Shown: positions 22,742 to 34,575 of the stretch, piece by piece
How the letters are laid out: every line of letters starts with the position of its first letter
Position numbering within the stretch: the first letter of the stretch is position 1
Assembly: GCA_032622095.1 (NCBI GenBank)
Contig: CP136061.1
Location: 135,125,587 to 135,189,586, forward strand
DNA from: Siphonodentalium dalli
Lineage: Eukaryota; Mollusca; Scaphopoda; Gadilida; Siphonodentaliidae
Reading direction: 5' to 3'
DNA length: 64,000 nt
Translations under genes and position numbers: made by a program
Notes under the pieces: generated by a model
What the model saw: the letters and a program-made list of their open reading frames with translations, nothing else
Database searches by the model: none
What the model was told of the DNA's origin: nothing

Positions 22742-22939
22742 CTGTCGAGTCCGCTTTCAGCAAACAAGCCCATTCTGAGCTCCTCCACCTATGACCTCTT
22801 GGGCCTATATGGCTGAAAACGGCACGGAATCTGACGAGGTTTACCGATTACAAACAAGCCCGCAGCAAACTACATGCAGCGCCCTCTCTGTTATCACTGC
22901 GATCAGAGAAAACTCGATCTGTCTGTGTGTCAAACGCTC
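22742..22939. other. Unassigned spacer
   Basis: Short spacer between the transposon remnant and the next MITE. Nothing recognised. Confidence 0.4.
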
Positions 22940-23375
22940 TTAAAGGTACTCAATCATATTCGATGGTCCCATATCATCAGATTCCAACAACAACAGCATT
23001 TTTTTAAATGCCGCTTCAGTTATCAGAATAGATTAATTGGCCAAAAATAATTCTAACCACAGTCAGCTATAGTATAAAATTGCCAAAAACCTGTTATTAA
23101 TCAACATTTTGGTCAACGAAATTTTGCCGGTTTGTCAAATATCTGACACAAAAATTCGTCTTGATTTTAGAGTTATCCATCTTCATCCGCAATTTGGTCA
23201 GAGAAATTCCTCTTGTCGACTGGTTAGTGGGCCACCTCAAATTTAAATAATAGATTTCAAACATCGATATCTGATCACTCTGAGCTTTGATGGGTGGGTT
23301 CCTCGATTCGAATCAGTACCACAGAAGCCAAGGAAATAGTAATTTGCGAGCGTTAATTCGGATTTAGTAGCTTTA
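22940..23375 (+). mobile_element. TTAA-flanked MITE, copy 3
   Basis: It begins TTAAAGGTACTCAATC and continues with CCAACAACAACAGCA, ATTTTAGAGTTATCCATCTT and TTTGATGGGTGGGTTCCTCG blocks. It ends ATTCGGATTTAGTAGCTTTAA. Orientation is opposite to copies 1 and 2. Confidence 0.72.
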
Positions 23376-23446
23376 AGAGCTTGTGTTTGTAAAATGTTTT
23401 TAGCTCCGACTTTTAAATAAAATTTATGTTACCTTATCTATCTATC

Positions 23447-23969
23447 TTAAAGGCACGGGCGGCGTTCGTTGCAGAAATATTCACATTTGTTCAAATCGCC
23501 ATCAACAGAAGGAATATTAAAATATATATAGTTTTGTTCATATGCCAAACATAATCAGCGCGTAAATAGTATATTGTCGTCAATGTGTACGTATACAAGA
23601 GCCTGCTCGTGTTACATAAGTTTTGCTTCTGTTTACATAACACAGCTCAATTCTATCGGTTAATCACACATAAATGATATAAACGTTCTTTATTATTTCC
23701 ATATCAGGAAAACAGTAACAAAAACGCTTGTTATGTTTACCATATCCGGATCTAAACAAAAGCCAGGTTCTGTAACGCTTTTTGCTTTTGTTTACATAAC
23801 AAAGGAAAAACATTTGACAATAACATACTGTTTATGCCGTATTTCTGATTGGTATAAGAACAAAGTCTGTCTATATTTTACTATTCTTTCTGTTTATGGT
23901 GGTTTTTGACGGAGGTGAATATTTTAACAACATACCCACCGCCAACGCCAACGCCGCCCGTATCTTTAA
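23447..23969. mobile_element. Second TTAA-flanked MITE family (523 bp)
   Basis: The left end TTAAAGGCACGGGCGGCGTT and the inverted right end (AACGCCGCCCGTATCTTTAA) form terminal inverted repeats flanked by TTAA. Nothing in it looks coding. TTAA duplications are typical of piggyBac-type insertion; that assignment is an inference. Confidence 0.62.
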
Positions 23970-25048
23970 TGACACGCACATTTTAAATAAATTATATGTA
24001 TACTTATATCGATGTATGACGTGACGTACTGGCTGTCTGATTATATAAATCGAAATGGCAGAAAAGTTTATTACGCCCTATGGGTGTATAACTGCCAGTG
24101 TGATCTGGCCGTGTCAATGGAGCTGTGGGGATATCTCACAGAGCAACACATTTCGGGGTTCACGATGTGGTGCGATTTATTTTAGGAAATTGTAGTGGAA
24201 CGAAGATGAATGTCCTATTTCGCACAAAATACAGTATAACACAAAATGTGACATCCTATGTTTTTCTGGGGATATTTTCCAAGATTAGTAATATAACCAA
24301 GACATCGGGTATCATTTGCTGAAGATGTAATTTAATTTCGCTAAATATATAACATACTGTATTATCCGCCAGATATTAAGATAAATCAAAAAAGCAGAAC
24401 GGTAAACAGGTAACGGAAACAACTTCGATAAGAAAGGATTAATCAACAATGTCTGATGTTGTATATATGGTATATTCTGTATAATAATATATATTAGTCA
24501 AATAGTAACAAATATAATAAATGTGTTGTATTTGCACTGTATTTTATGAACTGTTTTCTGTTTATATTTATAAGGAGCTATGGGGTAACTTTGCTTAACA
24601 ACGTATATTGCGTACAGATTAGACTTTTGCAGGATGTATGTATTCTCAGACGTATCTTCGCGGATGTCTCATTGTTGCAGTATGTAACCTTTATGACCCC
24701 GTTAATTGCTTTCGATATTTAGGTGTGAAAAATGGCTGGGCAACTCTTGAAGATTATGTTGCGGGAACACAATGAATAGTCATTCGGGCAGTAACGGGTC
24801 ACAGTCTCTGATGGTACTGATGAAGTATGTCTCGGTTGCAATAGACTAAAGGTCGTATATATTGCGAAGTATCGGGTGTTTATTTAATCCGATTAGTAGA
24901 TATTTGGTCCGCATATTTAGAGGCTTTCTTGTGTGGTGAATGAGAAACAAGCAGTGATAAACCGTAGTAGTTGTCATAATTTGAAGGATTAGTTGCTTTA
25001 ACGGAATTCTCAGATGGTGCATTCATGAAACCAATATATTTTATATTA
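23970..25048. other. Unassigned DNA left of the main array
   Basis: AT-rich with scattered TATATA runs (24470-24500). No exon or element end was recognised. The first Helitron-like unit starts after an A at 25048. Confidence 0.45.
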
Positions 25049-25854
25049 TCTATTATATATTTTGGGAAATCTGTCTGTGTGTGTGTGTCTGTCTGTCTGT
25101 TCGCGATGGACTCGAAAACGGCCGAGCCGATTTCGATGAAACTTGTGGGGATACTTTCGGCCGGGGAGTGGCATATGGGCCTATTAATTTGCCCGTGCGA
25201 CGTGACCTTGAAATCGGGTAATTTCAAGGTCAAATGCCCGAGTATCACGGGATTTCGATGAAAATTAGTGTCTATGGATACTTTCGTACGGGGAGTGTCG
25301 TAAGCCTAATCGTTTGCCCGTGCGACGTGGCCTTGACCTTGATATCGGGTCAATTCAAGGTCAAATCGCGAATTTTGATGGGATTTCCACGAAATTTGAT
25401 ACACAGGGTTACTTTTGTCCACTGGGTGTTTTGGACGGGTCAAATCGTGACCCCGACCTGACCTTGACCTTCAAAATGATCAATTTGAGGTCAAATCGGA
25501 TAAAACCGGATGGATTTCGACGGGTACTTTTGTCCGGGTAGTGTTTTGGACGGGTCAAATCGTGACCCCACCTGACCTTGACCTTCAAAATGGACAATTC
25601 AAGGTCAAATCGCGCAATTCGCCGAAAAGCAGAGGGGAAACAGCCCGGACCAATTCAAGGTCAAATCGGATAAAACCTTATGGATTTGGACGGGTACTTT
25701 TGTCGGGTACTTTTGTCCGGGCAGTGTTTTGGACGGGTCAAATCGTTACCCCACCTGACCTTGACCTTCAAAATGGACAATTCAAGGTCAAATCGCGCAA
25801 TTCGCCGAAAAGCAGAGGGGAATCAGCCCGGACGAAGTCGGGTCCACCTGCTAG
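25049..25854 (+). mobile_element. Array unit 1, subfamily A (806 bp)
   Basis: It starts after A with TCTATTATATATTTTGGG and (CTGT)/(GT) repeats. It contains the module GCCGATTTCGATGAAACTTG and many GACCTTGA motifs. Part of the 3' terminal arm (AACAGCCCGGAC) occurs internally near 25637-25650 and is followed by more monomers before the true end at 25851-25854, a sign of internal recombination. Confidence 0.72.
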
Positions 25855-25857
25855 TAA

Positions 25858-26498
25858 TCTCATATATATTTTTCTGTCTGTCAGTATGTCCTTTATAGAA
25901 TCGAAAACGGGTTGACCGATCGAGACCAAACTTCCTATCCAAAGGTAAAATTCCACGGGAATCGTCGACGTCGCATTTTGGAGAATTCTCCACTCCCAAT
26001 CATCAAAATCACTGCAAACGCCACTTCGGGGGGTTAAGGCATTAACGATCTTTATATTGACCATATACGGAGTTGATAACGACGAACGCTCTTTATTACA
26101 ATCGACGCTGCTAAACGGCTACCCATGCGTAAAATACGGATGCGGGACGAAATGAAATTATCTCGATTAAAAAGGCAGAATTGATCTGTAATAATCGACG
26201 CTGCTAAACGGCTACCCATGCGTAAAATACGGATGCGGGACGAAATGCAATTATCTCGATTAAAAAGGCAGAATTGATCTAAGAAGCGTTTGTTTACAAT
26301 TCAACGACGGGGGAAGTTTAGGACGGGTACCATGAATTAACTCATTGAAAAACAAAGAATGCGTTGTCTGTCGTTCCTAGGAAGGGGGGATTTCATCTAG
26401 GAACGGGGAAGTTTAGGACGGGTACCATGAATTAACTCATTGAAAAACAAAGAATGCGTTGTCTGTCGTTCCTATTAAAAAATTCAAAAAACCTGCTA
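25858..26498 (+). mobile_element. Array unit 2, C-like body, altered 3' end (641 bp)
   Basis: It is separated from unit 1 by TAA. It starts TCTCATATATATTTTTCTG. Two 93-bp direct repeats (26101-26193, 26194-26282; CGACGCTGCTAAACGG) and a duplicated block with GAAGTTTAGGACGGGTACC (about 26312 and 26408) fill it. It ends AACCTGCTA, without the final G, directly before the next start. Confidence 0.6.
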
Positions 26499-26890
26499 TC
26501 TCATATATATTTTGAAGACCTCTGTCTGTTTGTCTGTTTGTCGCAGACGAGATCTCGGAAACGGGTGGAGCTATCGACTCGAAACTTGGTACGTGTGTGT
26601 AGTTTGACCAGGCGGTCGTCTTTGTCGTATTGGCGAGCCCATGCGACGCCCGTGCAGCGCATGCGCAGACGAGATTTCGGAAACGGGTCGAGCTATCGAC
26701 TTGATATGTGAATGTATCTTGCCCCGGATACGAATTTTATCGGGTCGCCGAGCCCGCGGCGTGCGACGCCAGCTTTGCGCATGCGCAGACCAGATCTCGG
26801 AAACGGGTAGAGAAACGTCGGGCTGGGTAGAGCTATCGACTTGAAATTTGGTTTTTGAATAGCCCGGACAACGTCGGGCTCATCGGCTAG
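26499..26890 (+). mobile_element. Array unit 3, subfamily B (392 bp)
   Basis: Start TCTCATATATATTTTGAAG, (CTGT)n, then 122-bp-type monomers with GAAACGGGT, GAGCTATCGACTTG and the CGCATGCGCAGAC palindrome. The fragment AACGTCGGGCTGGG appears inside at about 26814-26828 before the real hairpin and CTAG at 26887-26890. Confidence 0.72.
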
Positions 26891-26912
26891 TCTCATATAT
26901 ATTTTGAAGACC

Positions 26913-26946
<34 letters not shown>

Positions 26947-27397
26947 CTTAATACAAATCTACGATTCTCGACCGATCGGGACGAAACTTGGTACGTGTGT
27001 GTAGTTTGACCAGGCGGTGGTCGTTGTCGTATTGGCGAGCCCGTGCGACGCCCGTGCAGCGCATGCGCAGACGAGATCTCGGAAACGGGTGGAGCTATCG
27101 ACTTGAAATTTGGTATGTGAATGTATCTTGCCCCGGATACGATTTTTATCGGGACGCCGAGCCCGTGCGACGCCAGCTTCGCGCATGCGCAGACGAGATC
27201 TCGGAAACGGGTTGAGCTATCGACTTGAAATTTGCTATGTGAATGTATCTTGGCCCGGATACGAATTTTATCTGGTCGCCGAGCCCGTGCGACGCCAGCT
27301 TCGCGCATGCGCAGACTAGATATCGGAAACGGGTGGAGCTATCGACTTGGAAATTTGGTTTTTGAATAGCCCGGACAACGTCGGGCTCATCGGCTAG
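26891..27397 (+). mobile_element. Array unit 4, subfamily B (507 bp)
   Basis: (CTGT)n, leader module GACCGATCGGGACGAAACTTGG, then three monomers of about 122 bp. The monomer palindromes are at about 27059, 27180 and 27302. Ends at CTAG 27394-27397. Confidence 0.75.
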
Positions 27398-27915
27398 TCT
27401 CATATATATTTTGAAGACCTCTGTCTGTATGTATGTTTGTTTGTTTGTTTGTCTGTCTGTCTGTCATTTATACAAATCTACGATTCTCGACAGATCGGGA
27501 CGAAACTTGGTACGTGTGTGTAGTTTGACCAGGCGGTGAACGTTGTCGTATTGGCGAGCCCGTGCGGCGCCCGCTTCGCGCATGCGCAGACGAGATCTCG
27601 GAAACGGGTGGAGCTATCGACTTGAAATTTGCTATGTGAATGTCTCTTGCCCCGGATACGAATTTTATCGGATCGCCGAGCCCGTGCGACACCAGCTTCG
27701 CGCATGCGCAAACGAGATCTCGGAAACGGGTGGAGCTATCGACTTGAAATTTGCTATGTGAATGTATCTTGCCCCGGATACGAATTTTATCGGGTCGCCG
27801 AGCCCGTGCGACGCCAGCTTCGCGCATGCGCAGACCAGATCTCGGAAACGGGTAGAGCTATCGACTTGAAATTTTGTTTTTGAATAGCCCGGACAACGTC
27901 GGGCTCATCGGCTAG
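27398..27915 (+). mobile_element. Array unit 5, subfamily B (518 bp)
   Basis: Same plan as unit 4, with mixed CTGT/ATGT/TTGT tetranucleotides at the start, three monomers, a GCCCGGACAACGTCGGGC hairpin and CTAG at 27912-27915. Confidence 0.75.
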
Positions 27916-28368
27916 TCTCATATATATTTTGAAGACCTCTGTCTGTTTGTTTGTATGTTTGTCTGTATGTTTGTCATTTATACAAATCTACGATTCTCGA
28001 CCGATCGGGACCAAACTTGGTACGTGTGTGTAGTTTGACCAGGCGGTGGACGTTGTCGTATTGGTGAGCCCGTGCGGCGCCCACTTCGCGCATGCGCAGA
28101 CGAGATCTCGGAAACGGGTGGAGCTATCGACTTGAAATTTGGTATGTGAATGTATCTTGCCCCGGATGCGAATATTATCGGGTCGCCGAGCCCGTGCGAC
28201 ACCAGCTTCGCGCATGCGCAGACGAGATCTCGGAAACGGGTGGAGCTATCGATTTGAAATTTGGTATGTGAATGTATCTTGCCCCGGATACGAATTTTAT
28301 CGTCTTGAAATTTGTTTTTTGAATAGCCCGGACAACGTCGCCCGGACAACGTCGGGCTCATCGGCTAG
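27916..28368 (+). mobile_element. Array unit 6, subfamily B with doubled end hairpin (453 bp)
   Basis: The last monomer is cut short (TTTTATCGTCTTGAAATTTG near 28300). The terminal arm CCCGGACAACGTCG occurs twice in tandem (28326-28355) before CTAG at 28365-28368. Confidence 0.72.
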
Positions 28369-29015
28369 TCTATCTATACTATATATTTTGAGACTTCGTA
28401 TATATATATATATGTACTTCATAGAATCGAAAACGGTTCGCTCGATTGAGTTCAAACTTCCCATCTAAATATAAAAACACACGGGAATCGTCGTCGCGGC
28501 GTTTTGGAGAAGCTCAGAGCACGCGTTCTCCACTCTCAAAATCACCGCAAAGGCACGGCGTGGGTTAATCAAGTGATTATTTAATGAGCGTTTGTTTTTG
28601 ACGCATCTCTATAAAGAGCGTCTGTTTCCCATTCAACGTTATTAGCATCTGCAGAGTTATACACGGGAACTTTGAGTGCTTGCCTATGCGGGGAGATTTA
28701 TTGGAGCTCTTACAACATCATTGTTATAGTATGTATGACACTTAGGTCAGGGCTTAGGGGGGGGGGGGGGTAGTTATAGGCATAATGCTTCTCAGAAATC
28801 CCGGTTACAAACCAACACTCACAATTTCGTATTTACGCAAACGTTATCGCTCGAAATTTATTCCCTGCGAGCACGGATGGCGCGCTCTGTTTTTACAGTA
28901 TATACCTTCGGTATATACCGAAATCATCCCAGATAATCACGAATATAGCATCAGATTTCTCCCCAGATATACCGTTATAAAGCTACTGGAATCTGCCAAT
29001 CTATCTATCTATCTA
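28369..29015 (+). mobile_element. Array unit 7, subfamily C-like, 3' truncated (647 bp)
   Basis: Starts TCTATCTATACTATATATTTTGAG and has the C-type body (CAAAGGCACGGCG, AGAGCGTCTGTTT, CCAGATAATCACGAATATAG). A unique stretch with a run of G at about 28756-28768 interrupts it. It stops in a (ATCT)n tract, with no hairpin or CTAG, where unit 8 begins. Confidence 0.62.
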
Positions 29016-29051
29016 TCTCATATATATTTTGAAGACCTCTGTTTGTTTGTT

Positions 29052-29083
<32 letters not shown>

Positions 29084-29535
29084 ATTAATACAAATCTACG
29101 ATTCTTGACCGATCGGGACGAAACTTGGTACGTGAGTGTAGTTTGACCAGGCGGTCGTCGTTGTCGTATTGGCGAGCCCGTGCGGCGCCCGCTTCGCGCA
29201 TGCGCAGACGAGATCTCGGAAACGGGTGGAGATATCGACTTGAAATTTGCTATGTGAATGTGTCTTGCCCCGGATACGAATTTTATCGGCTCGCCGAGCC
29301 CGTGCGACGCCAGCTTCGCGCATCCGCAGACCGGATCTCGGAAACGGGTGGAGCTATCGACTTGAAATTTGGTATGTGAATGTATCTTGCCCCGGATACG
29401 AATTTTATCGGGTCGCCGAGCCCGTGCGACGCCAGCTTCGCGCATGCGCGCAGACCAGATCTCGGAAACGGGTGGAGCTATCGATTTGAAATTTGGTTTT
29501 TGAATAGCCCGGACAACGTCGGGCTCATCGGCTAG
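29016..29535 (+). mobile_element. Array unit 8, subfamily B (520 bp)
   Basis: (TTGT)/(CTGT)n start, leader module, three monomers. One monomer has GCGCATCCGCAG, a changed palindrome at about 29318. Ends with the hairpin and CTAG at 29532-29535. Confidence 0.74.
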
Positions 29536-30069
29536 TCTCATATATATTTTGAAGACCTCTGTTTGTTTGTTTGTCTGTCTGTCTGTCATTTATACAAATC
29601 TACGATTCTCGACCGATCGGGACGAAACTTGGTACGTGTGTGTAGTTTGACCAGGCGGTCGTCGTTGTCGTATTGGCGAGTCCGTGCGACGCCCGTGCAG
29701 CGCATGCGCAGACGAGATCTCGGAAACGGGTGGAGCTATCGACTTGAAATTTGCTATGTGAATGTATCTTGCCCCGGATACGAATTTAATCGGGTCGCCG
29801 AGCCCGTGCGACGCCAGATTCGCACATGCGCAGACCAGATCTCGGAAACGGGTGGAGCTATCGACTTGAAATTTGGTTTTCGAATAGCCCGGACGATTTG
29901 AAATTTGCTATTTGAATGTATCTTGCCCCGGATACGAATTTTATCGGGTCGCCGAGCCCGTGCGACGCAAGCTTCGCGCATGCGCAGACCAGATCTCGGA
30001 AACGGTTGGAGCTATCGACTTGAAATTTGGTTTTTGAATAGCCCGGACAACGTCGGGCTCATCGGCTAG
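29536..30069 (+). mobile_element. Array unit 9, subfamily B, chimeric (534 bp)
   Basis: It holds three monomers. At about 29885-29897 the terminal arm AATAGCCCGGAC runs straight into a monomer (GATTTGAAATTTGC) instead of completing the hairpin. The true hairpin and CTAG follow at 30066-30069. Confidence 0.72.
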
Positions 30070-31386
30070 TACTATATATTTTGAGACTTCGTATATATGT
30101 GTGTGTGTGTGTGTGTACTTCATAGAATCCAAAACGCGTGTACAGATTGAGCTCAAACTTCCTATGTAAGTGTCAAATCACACCGACACGACCATGGTCG
30201 CAGTTTAGAAAAGCTCAGAGCACCCGTTCTCCAATCTCAAATCACCGCAAAGGCACGGCGTGGGTTAATCAAGTGATTATTTAATGAGCGTTTGTTTTTG
30301 ACGCATCTCTATAAAGAGCGTCTGTTTGCCATTCAACGCTATTTGCATCTGCAGAGAGATATACGGAACATACATTAAATTTAAAAAACATTTGTTTCTG
30401 ACCAACCCTGCGAGCACGGATGGCGCGCTTTGTTTTTACAGTATATAGTTATATACCGAAATCATCCCAGATAATCACGAATATAGCATCAGATTTCTCC
30501 CCAGATATACCGTAATAAAAAGCTACTGGAATCTGCCAATCTACGGGAAATTCCAGGGAATGCCGATTGAGCTCAAACTTGCTACCCACGGGAAGTGTCA
30601 TATATATGAGTGTGTCCTTTATAGACTCGAACCGATTGAGCTCAAACTTGCTAAATAAGAAAATAGCCCCCAAGCCGTAAATATCAACAACAACGATATT
30701 GCTACCTACGGGGAGCAACGTTATTAGCATCTGCAGAATTATGCAGAGAGAAAGTGCTTTCCTATTTTTAGAACGCAACACATGTTTACGTCGCGTTGGT
30801 GATTGAGGTTCACAATGGGGTTAATTGACTGTCCGCTCTTTGCGACGATGAGGTTCACGGCGGGGACTATTGACCAACACTCACAATTTCGTCTTTTGCA
30901 TCAGATACCAACACCTCGACCGATCGGGACGAAACTTGGTACGTGAGTGTAGTTTGACCAGGTGGTCGTCGCTGTCGTATTGGCGAGCCCGTGCGACGCC
31001 CGTGCAGCGCATGCGCAGACGAGATATCGGAAACGGGTGGAGCTATCGACTTGAAATTTGGTATGTGAATGTATCTTGCGCCGGGTACAAATTTTATCGG
31101 GTCGCCGAGCCCGTGCGACGCCCGTGCAGCGCATGCGCAGACGAGATCTCGGAAACGGGTGGAGCTATCGACTTGAAATTTGCTATGTGAATGTATCTTG
31201 CGCCGGGTACAAATTTTATCGGGTCGCCGAGTCCATGCGACGCCAGCTTCGCGCATGCGCAGACCAGATCTCGGAAACGGGTGGAGCTACCGGGTACAAA
31301 TTTTTCTTATTGAAACGCGTGAAGCTAAAAATTAAAAAAAAATGTCATGTTTCGGACAAGCCGCCGGTGGCGGGCTAACCTGCTAG
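30070..31386 (+). mobile_element. Array unit 10, subfamily C1 (1317 bp)
   Basis: Start TACTATATATTTTGAGACTT, (GT)n, module ATTGAGCTCAAACTTCC. A roughly 750-bp body follows, then a leader module and three 122-bp-type monomers, then GCCGCCGGTGGCGGGC, TAACCTG, CTAG. Variants GTAATAAAAAG (near 30513) and GAGAAAGTGC (near 30750) are shared with unit 26, not with the adjacent unit 11. The 110-aa antisense open frame is repeat sequence. Confidence 0.75.
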
Positions 31387-32587
31387 TCTATACTATATAT
31401 TTTGAGACTTCGTATATATGTGTGTGTGTACTTCATAGAATCCAAAACGCGTGTACAGATTGAGCTCAAACTTCCTATGTAAGTGTCAAATCACACCGAC
31501 ACGACCGTGTTCGCAGTTTAGAAAAGCTCAGAGCACCCGTTCTCCAATCTCAAATCACCGCAAAGGCACGGCGTGGGTTAATCAAGTGATTATTTAATGA
31601 GCGTTTGTTTTTGACGCATCTCTATAAAGAGCGTCTGTTTGCCATTCAACGCTATTTGCATCTGCAGAGAGATATACGGAACATACATTAAATTTAAAAA
31701 ACATTTGTTTCTGACCAACCCTGCGGCACGGATGGCGCGCTTTGTTGTTACAGTATATAGTTATATACCGAAATCATCCCAGATAATCACGAATATAGCA
31801 TCAGATTTCTCCCCAGATATACCGTTATAAAAAGCTACTGGAATCTGCCAATCTACGGGAAATTCCAGGGAATGCCGATTGAGCTCAAACTTGCTACCCA
31901 CTGGAAGTGTCATATATATGAGTGTGTCCTTTATAGACTCGAACCGATTGAGCTCAAACTTGCTAAATAAGAAAATGGCCCCCAAGCCGTAAATATCAAC
32001 AACAACGATATTGCTACCTACGGGGAGCAACGTTATTAGCATCTGCAGAATTATGCAGAGAGAAAATGCTTTCCTATTTTTAGAACGCAACACATGTTTA
32101 CGTCGCGTTGGTGATTGAGGTTCACAACGGGGTTAATTGACTGTCCGCTCTTTGCGACGATGAGGTTCACGGCGGGGACTATTGACCAACACTCACAATT
32201 TCGTCTTTTGCATCAGATACCAACACCTCGACCGATCGGGACGAAACTTGGTACGTGAGTGTAGTTTGACCAGGTGGTCGTCGCTGTCGTATTGGCGAGC
32301 CCGTGCGACGCCCGTGCAGCGCATGCGCAGACGAGATCTCGGAAACGGGTGGAGCTATCGACTTGAAATTTGCTATGTGAATGTATCTTGCGCCGGGTAC
32401 ACATTTTATCGGGTCGCCGAGTCCGTGCGACGCCAGCTTCGCGCATGCGCAGACCAGATCTCGGAAACGGGTGGAGCTACCGGGTACAATTTTTTCTTAT
32501 TGAAACGCGTGGAGCTAAAAATTAAAAAAAAATATTAAAAAAATGTCATGTTTCGGACAAGCCGCCGGTGGCGGGCTAACCTGCTAG
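31387..32587 (+). mobile_element. Array unit 11, subfamily C1 (1201 bp)
   Basis: As unit 10 but one monomer shorter. It has variants GTTATAAAAAG and GAGAAAATGC that pair it with unit 20. Ends with the GCCGCCGGTGGCGGGC hairpin and CTAG at 32584-32587. Confidence 0.75.
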
Positions 32588-32609
32588 TACTATATATTTT
32601 GAGACTTCG

Positions 32610-32647
<38 letters not shown>

Positions 32648-33342
32648 ATAGAATCCAAAACGCGTGTACAGATTGAGATCAAATTTCGTATGTAAGTGTA
32701 AAATCCCACCGACACCGCCGTATAGTCGTGTTTTCGAGAAGCTCTGATCACCCTTTATCCACTCCCAAATCACCGCAAAGGCACGGCGGGGGGTTAAGGC
32801 ATTAACGCTCTTTATCTATACCTTATACGGAGGTTTTAACAATTAACGCTCTTTATTGCAATGGACGTGGCTAAACGATACCCCATGCGTCCGATGCGGA
32901 TTCCAATGGACGTGGCTAAACGACTGACCCCATGCGTCCGAAATACGGATGCGGACGAAATGCAACTAAAAAGGCAGAATTGATCTAAGAGCTCGAAATA
33001 TTATGCAGAGGGATTTCACGACGGGATTAATTGACTGTCCGCTCTGAAGTTTAGAACGGGGAGGACGGGTACCATAAATTAACTCATTGAAAAACAAAGA
33101 ATGCGTTATCTCGCAAACGGGTGGAGCTATCGACTTGAAATTTGCTATGTGAATGTATCTTGCCCCGGATACAAATTTTATCGGGTCGCCGAGTCCGTGC
33201 GACGCCAGCTTCGCGCATGCGCAGACGAGATCTCGGAAACCGGTGGAGCTATCGACTTGAAATTTGGTTAAATTAAAAAAATGTCATGTTTCTGAAACAA
33301 AGCCATGAGACGAATGCCGCCAGTGGCGGGCTAACCTGCTAG
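32588..33342 (+). mobile_element. Array unit 12, subfamily C2 (755 bp)
   Basis: C-type start with a long (GT)n. The body has two GGACGTGGCTAAACGA repeats (about 32863 and 32908), then about two short monomers. 3' end GCCGCCAGTGGCGGGC, TAACCTG, CTAG (33339-33342). Confidence 0.72.
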
Positions 33343-33961
33343 TCTATCTATCTATTATATATTTTGGAAGATCTGTGTGTCTGTCTGTGTGTGTGTGTGT
33401 CTGTGTGTTCGCGATGAACTCGAAAACGTCCCAACCGATTTCGATGAAACTTGGTATGTGGGGGTATTTTCGGCCGGGGACGAACATAGGCATATTAATT
33501 TGTCCGTGCGATGTCACCTTGACTTTGAAATCGGGTCATTTCAAGGTCAAACGCCCGAATATCACGGGATTTCGATGAAACTTGGTATGTGGGGGTACTT
33601 TCTTATGGCGAGTCTCATAAGCATATTCATTTGCCCGTGCGACGTGACCTTGAAATCGGGTAACTTCAAGGTCAAATCGCCAATTTTGATGGGATTTCGA
33701 CGAAATTTGATACGTTGGGTTACTTTTGTTCACCGATTGTTTTGGACGGGTCCAATCGTGACCCCGACCATACCTTGACCTTCAAAATGATCAATTCAAG
33801 GTCAAATCGGGTAAAACCGGATGGATTTCGACGGGCACGTTTGTCGGGTACTTTTGTCCGGGCAGTGTTTTGGACTGGTTAAATCGTTACCCCACTTGAC
33901 CTTGACCTTCAAAATGGACAATTCAAGGTCAAAGCCCGGACGAAGTCGGGTCACCTTCTAG
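33343..33961 (+). mobile_element. Array unit 13, subfamily A (619 bp)
   Basis: Start TCTATCTATCTATTATATAT, (CTGT)/(GT)n, module CCGATTTCGATGAAACTTGG twice, GACCTTGA monomers, GTCGGGT hairpin and CTAG (33958-33961). Confidence 0.73.
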
Positions 33962-34575
33962 TTATATATATTTTGGAAGATCTGTCTGTGTGTGTATGTG
34001 TGTGTGTCTGTGTGTGTGTTCGCGATGAACTCGAAAACGGCCCAGCCGATTTCGATGAAACTTGGTATGTGGGGGTACTTTGGGACGGGGCGGCATAGGC
34101 ATATTAATTTGTCCGTGCGACGTGACCTTGACCTTGAAATCGGGTAATTTCAAGGTCAAACGCCCGAATATCACGGGATTTCGATGAAACTTGGTATGTG
34201 GGGGTACTTTCGTATGGGGAGTCTCATATGCATATTCATTTGCCCGTGCGACGTGACCTTGACCTTGAAATCGGGTCAATTCAAGGTCAAACCGCCAATT
34301 TTGATGGGATTTCGACGAAATTTTATACATAGGGTTACTTTTGTCCACTGAGTGTTTTGGACGGGTCAAATCGTGACCCCGATCTGACCTTGACCTTCAA
34401 AATGATCAATTCAAGGTCAAATCGGTAAAACCGGATGGATTTCGACGGGCACGTTTGTCGGGTGCTTTTGTCCGGGCAGTGTTTTGGACTGGTCAAATCG
34501 TTACCCCACTTGACCTTGACCTTCAAAATGGACAATTCAAGATCAAAGCCCGGACGAAGTCGGGTCACCTTCTAG
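33962..34575 (+). mobile_element. Array unit 14, subfamily A (614 bp)
   Basis: Starts TTATATATATTTTGGAAG rather than TC. Perfect DR0 motifs (TGACCTTGACCTTGA) lie at 34123-34137 and 34254-34268. Ends CTAG at 34572-34575. Confidence 0.73.

Noticed and set aside
26891-28368. CRISPR-like regular repeats
   Set aside because: The repeated monomer of about 122 bp has no unique spacers and the context is eukaryotic mobile DNA.
28369-29015. Poly-G run as a regulatory G-quadruplex
   Set aside because: Similar runs of varying length appear at several unrelated places (4975, 40337, 51162, 56468 as C) and look like simple sequence.
30449-30781. 110-aa open frame conserved in four places (also 31761, 38725, 44778)
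   Set aside because: It is antisense to the C1 body and is conserved only because the repeat copies are recent. No domain is recognisable.
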